Shown piece by piece: positions 27,759 to 36,696 of a stretch of DNA of 64,000 nt. The DNA comes from Thalassotalea_H sp040779345. Its GTDB lineage: Bacteria > Pseudomonadota > Gammaproteobacteria > Enterobacterales > Alteromonadaceae. Position numbers and translations under genes: made by a program. Below the pieces are notes generated by a model, which had not been told where the DNA came from, made no database searches, and saw only the letters and a program-made list of their open reading frames with translations. The stretch lies in the NCBI GenBank assembly GCA_040779345.1, contig JBFONU010000011.1:1-64000 (forward strand). Reading direction: 5' to 3'. How positions within the stretch are numbered: the first letter of the stretch is position 1; each line of letters begins with the position of its first letter.

Positions 27759-28303
27759 ACGCAATAGACTTATTACTTACCAGACAATCATCACCACATT
27801 TAGCGGGGCCAGCGCCGGATCCCGAATGTTTAGAGAAAATTTTATTAGCGGGAATGCGAGTACCAGATCATGCTAATTTAAAACCGTTTCACTTTACTGT
27901 GGTTCAAGGGGATGGTTTACAAAAATTAAGTGATATTTTTGTTCAGGCCGTTAGCACGCCAACCATCAGCCAAGCTAAACTCGAAAAAACCGTTAAGATG
28001 CCGTTTCGAGCACCTTTGTTGATTATTGTATCAACGTTATATCAAACCCATGAAAAAGTTCCTAAAAGTGAACAATTGATCGCCGCAGGTTGCGCTGTAC
28101 ATGCAATGCAAATGGCCAGTGTCGCTCTTGAATTTGGCGCCATATGGCGTACGGGGGAGTTAAGTTATAACGACAAGGTTAAACAGGCTTTAAGCATTTC
28201 AACGCAAGAAGATATTGTTGGCTATTTGTATATTGGCACACAAGCAAACGCCACTATAGGCAAAGCACGTAAATTTTATGATGATCGGGTGAGTTATTTA
28301 TAA
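27755..28303 (+). CDS. Nitroreductase family protein, YdjA-like
   Basis: The 182-aa minimal FMN nitroreductase fold has LLLTRQSSPHLAGPAPD for the Arg-Ser FMN-binding start, MRVPDHANLKPFHFTVV, and AAGCAVHAMQMASVALEFGAIWRTGE. The length matches E. coli YdjA (183), whose gene lies beside sppA-ansA, so the neighbourhood supports the assignment. The physiological substrate of YdjA is not established. It is coupled to the DoxX gene by a 4-bp overlap and ends at a strong terminator shared with asnS. Confidence 0.87.
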   Translation: MNAIDLLLTRQSSPHLAGPAPDPECLEKILLAGMRVPDHANLKPFHFTVVQGDGLQKLSDIFVQAVSTPTISQAKLEKTVKMPFRAPLLIIVSTLYQTHEKVPKSEQLIAAGCAVHAMQMASVALEFGAIWRTGELSYNDKVKQALSISTQEDIVGYLYIGTQANATIGKARKFYDDRVSYL

Positions 28304-28404
28304 TTAAGCGGTGATTAACTTTTTTGAATCGAGTGTTATGAAAATAGGCTATTGAATATACTGTTATAAACAAAGCTTTATCAATCTATTTTTTATCGAT
28401 GATA

Positions 28405-28440
28405 AAAAAGCCCTTGCTCATAAAAGAGCAAGGGCTTTTT
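28405..28440. terminator. Bidirectional terminator between ydjA-like gene and asnS
   Basis: A perfect 15-bp stem, AAAAAGCCCTTGCTC with its complement and a 6-base loop, is flanked by A's on one side and T's on the other. It can stop both convergent genes. Confidence 0.92.
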
Positions 28441-28457
28441 ATTACATGCTGATAAGG

Positions 28458-29858
28458 TTAAAAAGCAGCATTATTAGGCGTTCTTGGGAATGGGATCACG
28501 TCACGCACGTTTTGCATACCTGTGGCATAAGCTACTAAACGTTCAAAACCTAAACCAAAACCTGAATGTGGTACTGTGCCGTAACGGCGTAAATCGCGAT
28601 ACCAGCTATAGTCTTCTTGATTCAAGTTCATCTCTTCTAAACGTGCATCTAATACATCAAGACGCTCTTCACGTTGGCTACCACCAATAATTTCACCAAT
28701 ACCTGGCGCTAAAATATCCATAGCGGCAACGGTTTTACCGTCATCGTTCAAACGCATATAAAATGATTTGATGTCTTTAGGATAATTTTGTAATACAACT
28801 GGACCATTGAAATGCTCTTCTGCTAAATAACGTTCGTGCTCAGAATTTAAGTCAACGCCCCAAGAGACAGGATTTTCAAATGTCTTATCGCAGTTTTCTA
28901 AGATCGTGATCGCGTCAGTGTAATCAAGACGCACAAAGTCGTTGTTGATCACCGAGTTCAAACGATCAAGCACTGTTTTATCAACACGTTGCTGGAAGAA
29001 TGCCATGTCGTCAGCTCGCTCTTCTAAAACGGCAGAAAATACATATTTCAACATTTCTTCAGCAAGGTCAGCAGCATCTGCTAAGTCAGCAAAGGCAATT
29101 TCTGGTTCGATCATCCAAAACTCAGCTAAATGACGAGTTGTATTTGAATTTTCGGCACGAAAAGTTGGCCCAAAGGTGTATACCTTTGAGAGGGCACAGG
29201 CATACGTTTCTACATTTAATTGCCCAGAAACGGTCAAGAATGTTTCTTTACCGAAGAAATCTTGCTTGTAATCAACGTCACCTTTATCAGTTCTAGGTAA
29301 GTTTTCCATATCAAGCGTACTGACTCGAAACATCTCGCCTGCACCTTCACAATCACTTCCTGTAATTAATGGCGTACTGATCCAAAAGTATCCTTTGCTG
29401 TGTAAAAAACGATGTACGGCTTGCGCTAAACTATTACGCACACGAGTAACCGCGCCACCAATATTAGTTCGTGCACGAAGGTGCGCTTGTTCACGTAAAA
29501 ACTCGATACTATGACGCTTTGCTGCCATAGGGTAAGTATCAGGATCATCAACTAAACCATGCACTTCAACTTTAGTTGCTTGTATTTCAAATGATTGACC
29601 TTTACCAGGTGATTCAACCAAAATACCCGTTACTTTAACCGCAGCGCCGGTTGTTAGTTTTAATACTTCAGATTGATAATTGTCGACGTCATTAGGCACA
29701 ATTGCTTGAATAGCATCAAAACAAGATCCGTCATGGATGGCTAAAAATGAAATACCTGCTTTTGAATCACGGCGAGTTCGGATCCAACCGTTTATGGTTA
29801 TTTCTTCGTTTACAGGGTATTGTCCTGCTAAGACATCAGTAATTGCTATAACTGACAT
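28458..29858 (-). CDS. asnS: Asparaginyl-tRNA synthetase
   Basis: Class IIb synthetase charging tRNA-Asn. The 466 aa equal the E. coli enzyme. An N-terminal OB-fold anticodon domain (1-100, with INGWIRTRRDSKAGISFLAI) precedes the catalytic core. The core has motif 2 TFRAENSNTTRHLAEFWMIEPE split around the conserved Arg, and motif 3 GFGLGFERLVAYATG near the C-terminus. The gene stands alone between a shared terminator and a 145-bp upstream gap. Confidence 0.97.
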   Translation of the reverse strand: MSVIAITDVLAGQYPVNEEITINGWIRTRRDSKAGISFLAIHDGSCFDAIQAIVPNDVDNYQSEVLKLTTGAAVKVTGILVESPGKGQSFEIQATKVEVHGLVDDPDTYPMAAKRHSIEFLREQAHLRARTNIGGAVTRVRNSLAQAVHRFLHSKGYFWISTPLITGSDCEGAGEMFRVSTLDMENLPRTDKGDVDYKQDFFGKETFLTVSGQLNVETYACALSKVYTFGPTFRAENSNTTRHLAEFWMIEPEIAFADLADAADLAEEMLKYVFSAVLEERADDMAFFQQRVDKTVLDRLNSVINNDFVRLDYTDAITILENCDKTFENPVSWGVDLNSEHERYLAEEHFNGPVVLQNYPKDIKSFYMRLNDDGKTVAAMDILAPGIGEIIGGSQREERLDVLDARLEEMNLNQEDYSWYRDLRRYGTVPHSGFGLGFERLVAYATGMQNVRDVIPFPRTPNNAAF

Positions 29859-30003
29859 TTATCAACCTCTTTACTAGTAAATGTTGTTCTCGATTTAAGG
29901 AGGGATATGTTACCGTGCTGATAGGGTTTAACAAGTAAAACTTGGTCTTGAAACGCTAATTATTTATTAAAAGATAGGTTTTTTATCTATAAAGGGTGTT
30001 TTT

Positions 30004-30366
30004 ATGGGAAATGACAAAATGGAAAGGCGAATATCTGAAGATTTTTGGCTGAAAACGATCAGATATTTGGCAATTTTTGCTTGGGGGCTATTTACCATTG
30101 CTTTGGTGCTTTCTTATTATGCTGCCCCTGAGACTGACTACGGTGTATTACGTTATCACAATATTTCCATTAGAAAATTTTGGTTAACCCCCCTTACTGG
30201 CTACTTATATGTATTGTTATGGCTAAGTGCACTGTTAAGTTACCTTGCGCTTATCGTGCATAAATACCGAAGTCGTCGTAAAACTGATAACAAACAATTT
30301 AACGTAGTGTTATTACTGATAATTTCAGTTGCTTGGGTTGTGTATTTGGTGACGCGCTTACTGTGA
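30004..30366 (+). CDS. Small membrane protein of unknown function
   Basis: 120 aa with three predicted membrane helices (about residues 18-41, 60-86 and 100-118) and short charged linkers, one with a basic patch KYRSRRKTDNK. I recognise no family. It begins at ATG 30004 behind AAAGGG and converges on bioA, whose stop is 13 bp away. Codon usage looks like that of its neighbours. Confidence 0.65.
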   Translation: MGNDKMERRISEDFWLKTIRYLAIFAWGLFTIALVLSYYAAPETDYGVLRYHNISIRKFWLTPLTGYLYVLLWLSALLSYLALIVHKYRSRRKTDNKQFNVVLLLIISVAWVVYLVTRLL

Positions 30367-30378
30367 TTATTTGTAACC

Positions 30379-31686
30379 TTAGCTTGTTTTAGTAAAACAG
30401 TCTTCTTCATCTAATACGACTTCTATGGCATTTATGAGTTGGCTTAATTGCTCCTTTTCAATGATCAGTGGTGGCATGATATAAATAAGCTTGCCGAAAG
30501 GGCGGATCCATACACCTAACTCTACAAAGCGTTTTTGAATTTTTTCAACATTGACCGCTTGAGTGGTTTCTACCACACCAATACTGCCTAAAACTCGTGT
30601 GTGCTTAACGCGGTGGTTTTTTCCAAGAGGCAGTAACTCTAGCTGCAATTGTTGTTCTATCTGAAATACTTTTTCTTGCCAATTTTGCTGTATTAATAGT
30701 TCAATACTTGCGTTTGCAACCGCACAGGCTAGTGGGTTTGCCATATAGGTTGGCCCGTGCATAAAACAGTTGGCTTCGCCTTGGCTAATTGTTTGAGCAA
30801 CTTCATCGGTACAAAGCGTGGCGGCTAAAGTTAGATAACCTCCGGTTAATGTTTTACCTAAACACATAATATCTGGGGAAACATCTGCCCATTCACAAGC
30901 AAAGAGTTTACCTGTTCTACCTAAGCCGGTTGCGATTTCATCGGCGATAAATAGCACCTGATATTTATCGCATAAATCCCTAACTGCTTTTAAATAACTG
31001 GGATGGTAAAAACGCATCCCGCCAGTGCCTTGTACAATAGGTTCAATTATAAAAGCAGCGATTTCTTGGTGATGCGCTTTGAATAAATTTTCTAGTTCAT
31101 TTGTTTCATCATTATGCCAAGGCTCATTGATTGCTATTTTGGGAGCAGGCGCAAAAATGCTTTTCATTAACACATTGTCAAATATTTGATGCATTCCCGT
31201 GACAGGATCACAAACTGACATAGCCGCGAATGTGTCGCCATGATAACCATTTTTAACGGTCATAAGTTTATGTTTACTGGACTGCTTTTTACTGTGCCAA
31301 TATTGCAAAGCCATTTTAATCGCAACTTCTACTGCCACAGAGCCACTGTCTGAAAAAAACACTTTTGTTAGCGTTTTAGGAGTTAATTCCACAAGTTTTT
31401 CACCCAATGCTATTGCCGGTTCGTGGGTGAGTCCGCCAAACATTACATGAGAAAAATTTTCAGCTTGCTTGATAAGTGCGCTATTAAGAATTGGGTGGTT
31501 ATAGCCATGTAACACTGACCACCACGACGACATACCATCAACCAGTTTTTCGCCTGAACTTAGGTTGATATAAACACCTTTTGCAGACTCAACAAGATAA
31601 GAAGGCAAAGGCTGTGACATTGAAGTATAGGGATGCCAAATATGGTCACGGTCAAACTGAAGAAGGTTAGTGTGTTTTTTAATCAT
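30379..31686 (-). CDS. bioA: Adenosylmethionine-8-amino-7-oxononanoate aminotransferase
   Basis: PLP enzyme converting KAPA to DAPA with S-adenosylmethionine as amino donor, the antepenultimate step of biotin synthesis. From ATG 31686 the product is 435 aa (E. coli 429) and begins MIKKHTNLLQFDRDHIWHPY, aligning with the BioA N-terminus. Landmarks are GMSSWWSVLHGYNHP, FIADEIATGLGRTGK and the PLP lysine in DIMCLGKTLTGGY. Upstream in-frame starts at 31719 (ATG) and 31770 (TTG) exist but would put a candidate BirA operator inside the gene. It is divergent from bioB, as in E. coli. Confidence 0.95.
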   Translation of the reverse strand: MIKKHTNLLQFDRDHIWHPYTSMSQPLPSYLVESAKGVYINLSSGEKLVDGMSSWWSVLHGYNHPILNSALIKQAENFSHVMFGGLTHEPAIALGEKLVELTPKTLTKVFFSDSGSVAVEVAIKMALQYWHSKKQSSKHKLMTVKNGYHGDTFAAMSVCDPVTGMHQIFDNVLMKSIFAPAPKIAINEPWHNDETNELENLFKAHHQEIAAFIIEPIVQGTGGMRFYHPSYLKAVRDLCDKYQVLFIADEIATGLGRTGKLFACEWADVSPDIMCLGKTLTGGYLTLAATLCTDEVAQTISQGEANCFMHGPTYMANPLACAVANASIELLIQQNWQEKVFQIEQQLQLELLPLGKNHRVKHTRVLGSIGVVETTQAVNVEKIQKRFVELGVWIRPFGKLIYIMPPLIIEKEQLSQLINAIEVVLDEEDCFTKTS

Positions 31687-31687
31687 A

Positions 31688-31718
31688 TGTAAACTTTTTA
31701 CTGCTATTTTTGTTGACA
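31688..31718. promoter_or_regulatory. Candidate BirA (bioO) operator between bioA and bioB
   Basis: TGTAAAC (31688-31694) and GTTGACA (31712-31718) form an inverted repeat with one mismatch and a 17-bp spacer. This fits the known BirA pattern TTGTWAACC-N14-16-GGTTWACAA for the inner bases and spacing. It lies directly upstream of the bioA start and overlaps the -35 of the bioB promoter, where repression would be effective. Biotin-loaded BirA is the expected repressor; birA is not in this window. Confidence 0.6.
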
Positions 31719-31740
31719 TGTTGGTAATGGGCAATAGACT
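31713..31740 (+). promoter_or_regulatory. Candidate bioB promoter
   Basis: A perfect -35, TTGACA (31713-31718), is followed after 16 bp by TAGACT (31735-31740), a 4 of 6 match to the -10. Transcription would begin near 31747, about 43 bp before the bioB start. The -35 is inside the right arm of the proposed BirA operator. Confidence 0.55.
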
Positions 31741-31789
31741 ACCCGTTAAAATAGTTTGATGCAATTTCAATTAGAATAGGCTGTAGGTA

Positions 31790-32860
31790 ATGGTACAACA
31801 CACTCAATCAATCGATAACCAACAAAGTACAATTCGTCATAACTGGACGCATGAAGAAGTTAACGCTTTATTGGCTTTACCTTTTAATGATTTGATGTTC
31901 AAAGCGCAGACTATACATCGCGAAAATTTTAACGCTAATGAAGTACAAGTAAGTACATTGCTGTCGATAAAAACAGGCGCTTGCCCTGAAGACTGTAAAT
32001 ACTGCTCGCAAAGTGCTCGTTATAATACCGACGTTGAAAAAGAACGCTTGATGGAAGTAGAAAAAGTTCTTGAAGCTGCAAAAATTGCTAAAGAGCAAGG
32101 TTCAACACGTTTTTGTATGGGAGCGGGTTGGAGAAACCCCAAAGCACGTGATATGCCATTTGTTGTTGAAATGGTCAAAGGTGTTAAAGCCATGGGGTTA
32201 GAAACCTGTATGACACTTGGTATGATTGATGGTGATCAGGCGGGAGAATTACAAGCTGCAGGATTAGATTATTACAACCATAACCTTGATACGTCTCCTG
32301 AGCATTACAACTCAATTATTACCACTCGTACTTTCCAAGACCGTTTAGATACCTTACAAAATGTTCGAGATGCGGGTATGAAAGTATGTAGTGGCGGTAT
32401 TATGGGGTTAGGCGAGAAAGCGCAAGACAGAGCCTCATTTTTAGCTCAGTTGGCTAATTTACCGAAACATCCTGATAGTGTGCCGATTAATATGTTAGTT
32501 AAAATAGAAGGGACGCCGTTAGCCAATGTTGATGATTTAGATCATTTTGATTTTATTCGTTGTATTGCCGTTGCTCGCATTATGATGCCAAAAAGTCATG
32601 TCAGACTTTCTGCTGGTCGTGATGCCATGAACGAGCAAATGCAAGCCATGTGCTTTTTAGCGGGAGCTAATTCAATATTTTATGGTTGCAAATTACTCAC
32701 CACAGGAAATCCTGAAGCGAATAAAGACATGCAGTTATTTGCAAAATTAGGAATTAATACTGAAACAGTGGCAAACACGATTGAAGATGATGAACAGTCA
32801 CTAAAAACTGCGGTTATAAACCAGCAAAATAGTGATTTATTTTATGATGCCAGTCATTAA
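31790..32860 (+). CDS. bioB: Biotin synthase
   Basis: Radical SAM enzyme inserting sulfur into dethiobiotin, the last biotin step. The 356 aa hold the SAM-cluster motif CPEDCKYC (CxxxCxxC) after LLSIKTGA, near residues 64-71, then ARYNTDVE, SGGIMGLGE, and LTTGNPEANKD near the C-terminus. An N-terminal tail of about 15 polar residues precedes the conserved NWTHEEVNALL. It leads the bioBFCD run, with bioF 25 bp downstream. Confidence 0.97.
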   Translation: MVQHTQSIDNQQSTIRHNWTHEEVNALLALPFNDLMFKAQTIHRENFNANEVQVSTLLSIKTGACPEDCKYCSQSARYNTDVEKERLMEVEKVLEAAKIAKEQGSTRFCMGAGWRNPKARDMPFVVEMVKGVKAMGLETCMTLGMIDGDQAGELQAAGLDYYNHNLDTSPEHYNSIITTRTFQDRLDTLQNVRDAGMKVCSGGIMGLGEKAQDRASFLAQLANLPKHPDSVPINMLVKIEGTPLANVDDLDHFDFIRCIAVARIMMPKSHVRLSAGRDAMNEQMQAMCFLAGANSIFYGCKLLTTGNPEANKDMQLFAKLGINTETVANTIEDDEQSLKTAVINQQNSDLFYDASH

Positions 32861-32885
32861 CCACCTTTAAGGTTTTGCAATTAGT

Positions 32886-34025
32886 ATGGCTTTTGACTTC
32901 ATAACTGAACAACTCAATCAGCAAAAGAACGCTTATCGACATCGTCAACGGCAGTGTATTACACAGCAGAACGGTTCGACCATTGTTATCGATAATAAAA
33001 GCTACTTAAATTTTTCATCTAATGATTATTTAGGATTAAATAAACATCCCGACATCACGCTTGCTTTTCAAGAAGGGGTAGATAAATTCGGCAGTTCGTC
33101 TTGTTCATCCAGTTTAGTTACTGGCTATAACTATGCGCATCAAGCTTTAGAATCAACAATTTGTGACTGGTTAAATAAGCCAAAATGTTTACTATTTAAT
33201 AGCGGTTTTTCAGCGAATTATGGTGTGTTAAATGCACTTGCAAATGAGCAAACACAATTTTGGCTCGACAAATTATCTCATGCCTCACTGATCGACGGCG
33301 CTTTATCGGGTAAGGCGAAAGTTAAACGATTTTTACATAATGATTATCGCCAACTCAATACACTCTTATCTAAAAGATCCTTATCGAATAATTTGGTGAT
33401 TTCAGAAGGGGTGTTTAGTATGGATGGTGATAAAGCTGACATTGACCAACTGCAAAACATAGCGCATAAAAATCAAGCTTGGTTATATATTGATGACGCG
33501 CACAGCATAGGTGTCGTAGGGGATAAAGGTCGAGGCAGCAGTGAAAATTTAAATGTTGATATTATTATGGCAACATTTGGGAAAGCAATAGCAACTTCTG
33601 GTGCTTTTGTTGCTTGTGATGATGCTTTACATGATTATTTAATTAACTTTTCACGGCATTATATTTATTCAACAGCAATTTCTCCGGCCATTGCTTGGGC
33701 GACCAAAAAAAGTATTGAACTGATACAAAAAGAACAGTGGCGCCGTGAAAAAATTGTTGAGTTAAGTCATGTTTTTTCATCTACACTCAATGATAATGTC
33801 AACATGATACCCACTTCATCTTCAATTCATGCCATTGTTTTAGGCAGTGAAAAAAGCGCGTTAGAGATCACTGAAAAGTTGAAAAATAATGGTATTTGGT
33901 TAACTGCAATAAGGCCTCCAACGGTTGCCAATAACACATCAAGGTTACGCGTAACTATAAATTCAAATCATAATGTAAATGATATCAAGCAATTAGCTGA
34001 AAATATAAACAAGGTTATTCATTAA
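32886..34025 (+). CDS. bioF: 8-amino-7-oxononanoate synthase
   Basis: PLP enzyme condensing pimeloyl-ACP/CoA and alanine into KAPA. In 379 aa the family landmarks are NFSSNDYLGLNKHP, FGSSSCSSSLVTGY, LYIDDAHSIGVVGDKGRG and the PLP lysine in MATFGKAIATSGAF. The stop and the bioC start share one base (TAATG), so translation is coupled. Length is usual for the family (about 384). Confidence 0.95.
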   Translation: MAFDFITEQLNQQKNAYRHRQRQCITQQNGSTIVIDNKSYLNFSSNDYLGLNKHPDITLAFQEGVDKFGSSSCSSSLVTGYNYAHQALESTICDWLNKPKCLLFNSGFSANYGVLNALANEQTQFWLDKLSHASLIDGALSGKAKVKRFLHNDYRQLNTLLSKRSLSNNLVISEGVFSMDGDKADIDQLQNIAHKNQAWLYIDDAHSIGVVGDKGRGSSENLNVDIIMATFGKAIATSGAFVACDDALHDYLINFSRHYIYSTAISPAIAWATKKSIELIQKEQWRREKIVELSHVFSSTLNDNVNMIPTSSSIHAIVLGSEKSALEITEKLKNNGIWLTAIRPPTVANNTSRLRVTINSNHNVNDIKQLAENINKVIH

Positions 34026-34810
34026 TGCCTGAAAAGAAAAATTTGTACAAAATAGCGCGTTCATTTGGCTCTGCGAGTCAATCATATGATATTTCTGCTC
34101 GTTTACAGCGCTACAGTGGTAAAAATTTAATGCCATGGTTGCCAAACAGGAACGATTTAACGGTACTTGATTTAGGCTGCGGCACAGGATTTTTTACTGA
34201 AATACTTTCAGGGCGTTACCATGACGTAATTGGTTTAGATATTTCCAGTGAAATGCTGCAGTTTTCAAAACAACAACGCAGTTCGGATATTTTTTGGCTT
34301 AAAGCAAATGCCAATCGATTACCCTTTGCTGATCAAAGTATTGATTTAGTTTATTCAAATTTAATGATCCAATGGTGTGAGTCATTAGCGGTTTTAAAAA
34401 GCGAATTAACCCGCGTATTAAAACCAGGTGGGTTATTTATTTTTTCAACACTCATTGAAGGGACATTATTTGAACTTAAATCATCATGGTCTCAAGTAGA
34501 TGACGATAAACATGTAATTGATTTTAAAACAGCTGAAGATCTTGAAGATATTTTTAATTCACCTGATTCAAAATTATTTCAAACATCCACTAAAGATATT
34601 GTTTTGGAATATGAAAATGTTCTTCACCTTGCTAAAGAACTCAAAGGTTTGGGTGCTAATCATGTACCAAAAAAACAAGCAAAAGGCTTAGCGGGTAAAG
34701 ATAAGTGGCAGAAGATGATGCAATGTTATCAAGATTTTCTTGAGCCAAGTGGTGTGTATCCGGCCACGTATAAAGTATTTTCTGGCTTGATGGTAAAACT
34801 CAATGACTGA
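34025..34810 (+). CDS. bioC: Malonyl-ACP O-methyltransferase BioC
   Basis: SAM methyltransferase that caps malonyl-ACP so that fatty acid synthesis can build pimeloyl-ACP. In 261 aa it has motif I TVLDLGCGTGFFTE (about residues 44-57), SAM-site LDISSEML, and the family segments DLVYSNLMIQWCESL and LKPGGLFIFSTL. It starts on the last base of the bioF stop and overlaps bioD by 8 bp. No bioH-like esterase is seen in this cluster, so the demethylating partner must lie elsewhere. Confidence 0.93.
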   Translation: MPEKKNLYKIARSFGSASQSYDISARLQRYSGKNLMPWLPNRNDLTVLDLGCGTGFFTEILSGRYHDVIGLDISSEMLQFSKQQRSSDIFWLKANANRLPFADQSIDLVYSNLMIQWCESLAVLKSELTRVLKPGGLFIFSTLIEGTLFELKSSWSQVDDDKHVIDFKTAEDLEDIFNSPDSKLFQTSTKDIVLEYENVLHLAKELKGLGANHVPKKQAKGLAGKDKWQKMMQCYQDFLEPSGVYPATYKVFSGLMVKLND

Positions 34811-35492
34811 ACTCTTTATTACAGCAACAGATACAGATGCTGGTAAAACGTATTTTTCTCAAGTGCTGGTCACAGCGCTTGTTCAGCACGGTTTAAAAGT
34901 CGCGGTATTTAAACCTATTTCTGCAGGTTGTGAACTGTTAAGTGTCCAAAATGGTGAACAATTAGTTAATGAAGATGCCGTGAAATTATTTGAAGCTGCC
35001 AATAGCTCACAAACATTAGCGCAGATAAATCCTATTATGTTTGAGGAGCCGATTGCCCCCCATATTGCCGCAAAGAAGCAAAACCAAACCATAGAGCTTG
35101 AGGATATCTATCGGTATTATCAACGCAATAAACAGCTTAAAAGTGATGTATTAATTACAGAAGGTGCAGGTGGTTGGCGACTGCCGTTAGGGCATGGCAA
35201 GTATTTATCTGAATTTGTTACTATGACCAATCAAAAAGTTATTCTAGTAGTCAATATGAAACTTGGCTGTTTAAACCACGCCATATTAAGTTTTGAGTCA
35301 ATCGTTGCTGATGGTTTAACCTGCATAGGCTGGGTAGCGAATTGCCCGGAAACTATGGATTACCTTAGTGAAAATATTGATGAACTTAAAAATCTCTTAC
35401 CTGTGCCTTTATTAGCCAAACTGCCTAAACAAACGAATATTGAGCAAGCAGCAGCCAATGTCGACCTAAAAAGATTTTTTGCTGCTCTATAG
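34803..35492 (+). CDS. bioD: Dethiobiotin synthetase
   Basis: ATP-dependent carboxylase closing the ureido ring of dethiobiotin. The 229 aa show the P-loop-like TATDTDAGKTYFS (about residues 6-18), the KPISAG segment near residue 38 and the ITEGAGGWRLPL signature (about 117-128). It overlaps bioC by 8 bp and is the last gene of bioBFCD. Only 20 bp separate its stop from the convergent hicB-like gene, with no clear terminator. Confidence 0.94.
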   Translation: MTELFITATDTDAGKTYFSQVLVTALVQHGLKVAVFKPISAGCELLSVQNGEQLVNEDAVKLFEAANSSQTLAQINPIMFEEPIAPHIAAKKQNQTIELEDIYRYYQRNKQLKSDVLITEGAGGWRLPLGHGKYLSEFVTMTNQKVILVVNMKLGCLNHAILSFESIVADGLTCIGWVANCPETMDYLSENIDELKNLLPVPLLAKLPKQTNIEQAAANVDLKRFFAAL

Positions 35493-35512
35493 CCCTTATT
35501 TACTTTTCCCTT

Positions 35513-35914
35513 TTAAAGTTCATTTAGCCCTTTAATACACGCACTGGCGATAAAACCAGAGCGTGTTTTATGAGTTTCAGATTTACTGACCCGATCATCA
35601 ATTTGTTTTATTAACAGCTCAGGTAAGGTCACGTTGATTTTATGACTTTTACCTAAATAGGGTGTGATATCAATGTCGATTAAACACCAAACTACCTCAC
35701 TATAATCCTTTAGGTGTTTTTCAATGGGTAACGCTTGAGGAATAGTTTCACCGTACTCCGCTAAAATTGATAAATGTGAGGCGATATTCTTCTCTATTCC
35801 TAAAAGAGCTTCGTCGACAGATCCTCCGTTACATTCACAACCTGGTAAATCAGGCACTACAGCTTTGTATTTTTCACTATCAATAATTTTCTTTATCGCG
35901 ATTGGGTATTTCAT
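35513..35914 (-). CDS. Orphan HicB-family antitoxin-like protein
   Basis: 133 aa with an N-terminal HicB partial-RNase-H-like domain (YPIAIKKI, KYKAVVPDLPGCECNGGSVDEAL, residues 3-70) and a C-terminal ribbon-helix-helix domain (INVTLPELLIKQIDDRVSK then TRSGFIASACIKGL, about 90-130). HicB normally neutralises the RNase toxin HicA and represses the operon. No HicA-like frame is visible on either side: bioD is 20 bp downstream and the 780 bp upstream hold no gene. It is thus an orphan, perhaps a solo repressor. GGAG lies 7 bp before the start. Confidence 0.85.
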   Translation of the reverse strand: MKYPIAIKKIIDSEKYKAVVPDLPGCECNGGSVDEALLGIEKNIASHLSILAEYGETIPQALPIEKHLKDYSEVVWCLIDIDITPYLGKSHKINVTLPELLIKQIDDRVSKSETHKTRSGFIASACIKGLNEL

Positions 35915-35947
35915 TTTTTACTCCGTTTAACTATCTAAAACCAATGG

Positions 35948-36026
35948 TAACCCTGATAACTCTTTGATGCAAATAAGTAATAACCCTGATAACCCCCAGT
36001 GTTGTGATAATTATAACCCTGATAAC
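35948..36026. repeat. Three direct repeats at exact 33-bp spacing upstream of hicB-like gene
   Basis: TAACCCTGATAAC occurs identically at 35948-35960, 35981-35993 and 36014-36026. The bases between copies are not conserved. The 33-bp pitch is about three helical turns, so all copies face the same side of DNA. They sit 34-112 bp upstream of the hicB-like start, where an operator for its RHH domain would be expected. Confidence 0.75.
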
Positions 36027-36578
36027 TCTAATGGCTGGTTTTGTGGGGTTACTATAACTCTGAAGTATTTGATTGGTGAATGTTCACTATTTTTTTAAAG
36101 CAAGCATAAAGGTGAATTAACTAGTAGTTTTGGATCTGAACTAAATTATTAGCTTAAGATTTAATAGGGGTTATAGGAGTTGCTATTCGATTACTGTTGA
36201 GATTGGTTTAAGTTTTATTTGATCTAAAAACAGCGATTATTGATAGCTTGCTACAAGTTAAAATACTTATGTTGTAGTTTAGTGATATTGCGAATTTATG
36301 TCTTAGAGCTTCTGAGCTAGAGTTTCAGAGTTAGGGCGATAATGCTTGGTAATTAACTTTTTATTGTTCAATGAGAATTATTTGGTTTCTAGCAAATTCT
36401 GGGAAGTTCATATTGACTTAAGTGCTTGACGTGACATGCCGCTATATACCGATGCAAGCACTGGGGTAATTTTCAACTTTGCTGGCAACGTGACGGTTGG
36501 TGATGAAATCCTACCTAATGGAGTTATTATGGTTCTGGTAAGCAAGCAGCCTAATATAATTTCAGTCTTGCTAAGACC
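36027..36578. other. Gene-free stretch between hicB-like gene and the cassette block
   Basis: No coding region can be supported over about 550 bp. It holds the second copy of the short dispersed repeat (36388-36411). Sequence near 36490-36578 looks like the remains of a preceding gene cassette. The left boundary of the accessory block probably lies here. Confidence 0.6.
36388..36411 (-). repeat. Short dispersed repeat, copy 2
   Basis: Matches 54-77 at 22 of 24 positions. On the minus strand it opens a 16-codon frame, MNFPEFARNQIILIEQ, with the same MxFPxFAR start as copy 1. Confidence 0.5.
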
Positions 36579-36685
36579 ACTTAACAAGCAATTATAGCGA
36601 ATTTTTACCGTTGGCAGTTTTCACTTCGCTTAACATTTTAGTAAACTGTTATTTCTCCTAATTAGCGCGTTTACGTACATTAAGG
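36579..36685 (+). repeat. attC-like integron recombination site 1
   Basis: It begins with ACTTAAC, matching the R'' consensus RYYYAAC, followed by AAGC. The centre has imperfectly complementary arms (GTTGGCAGTTTT and TAGTAAACTGTT) around CACTTCGCTTAAC. The right side ends with GCGCGTTTACG. A nearly identical core (TTTCACTTCG..TTAA..CATT) recurs in site 5 at 42168-42251. The 3' R' box is degenerate. Confidence 0.65.
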
Positions 36686-36696
36686 ATCCATTAAGA

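Noticed and set aside
35948..36026. Possible CRISPR array
   Set aside because: The repeat core is only 13 bp, there are just three copies with 20-bp gaps, and no cas gene is present. An operator array fits better.
35915..36696. Search for a HicA toxin partner
   Set aside because: Both strands were read for a short basic frame with the HicA pattern (KGSHH-like). Only short stop-filled frames were seen.
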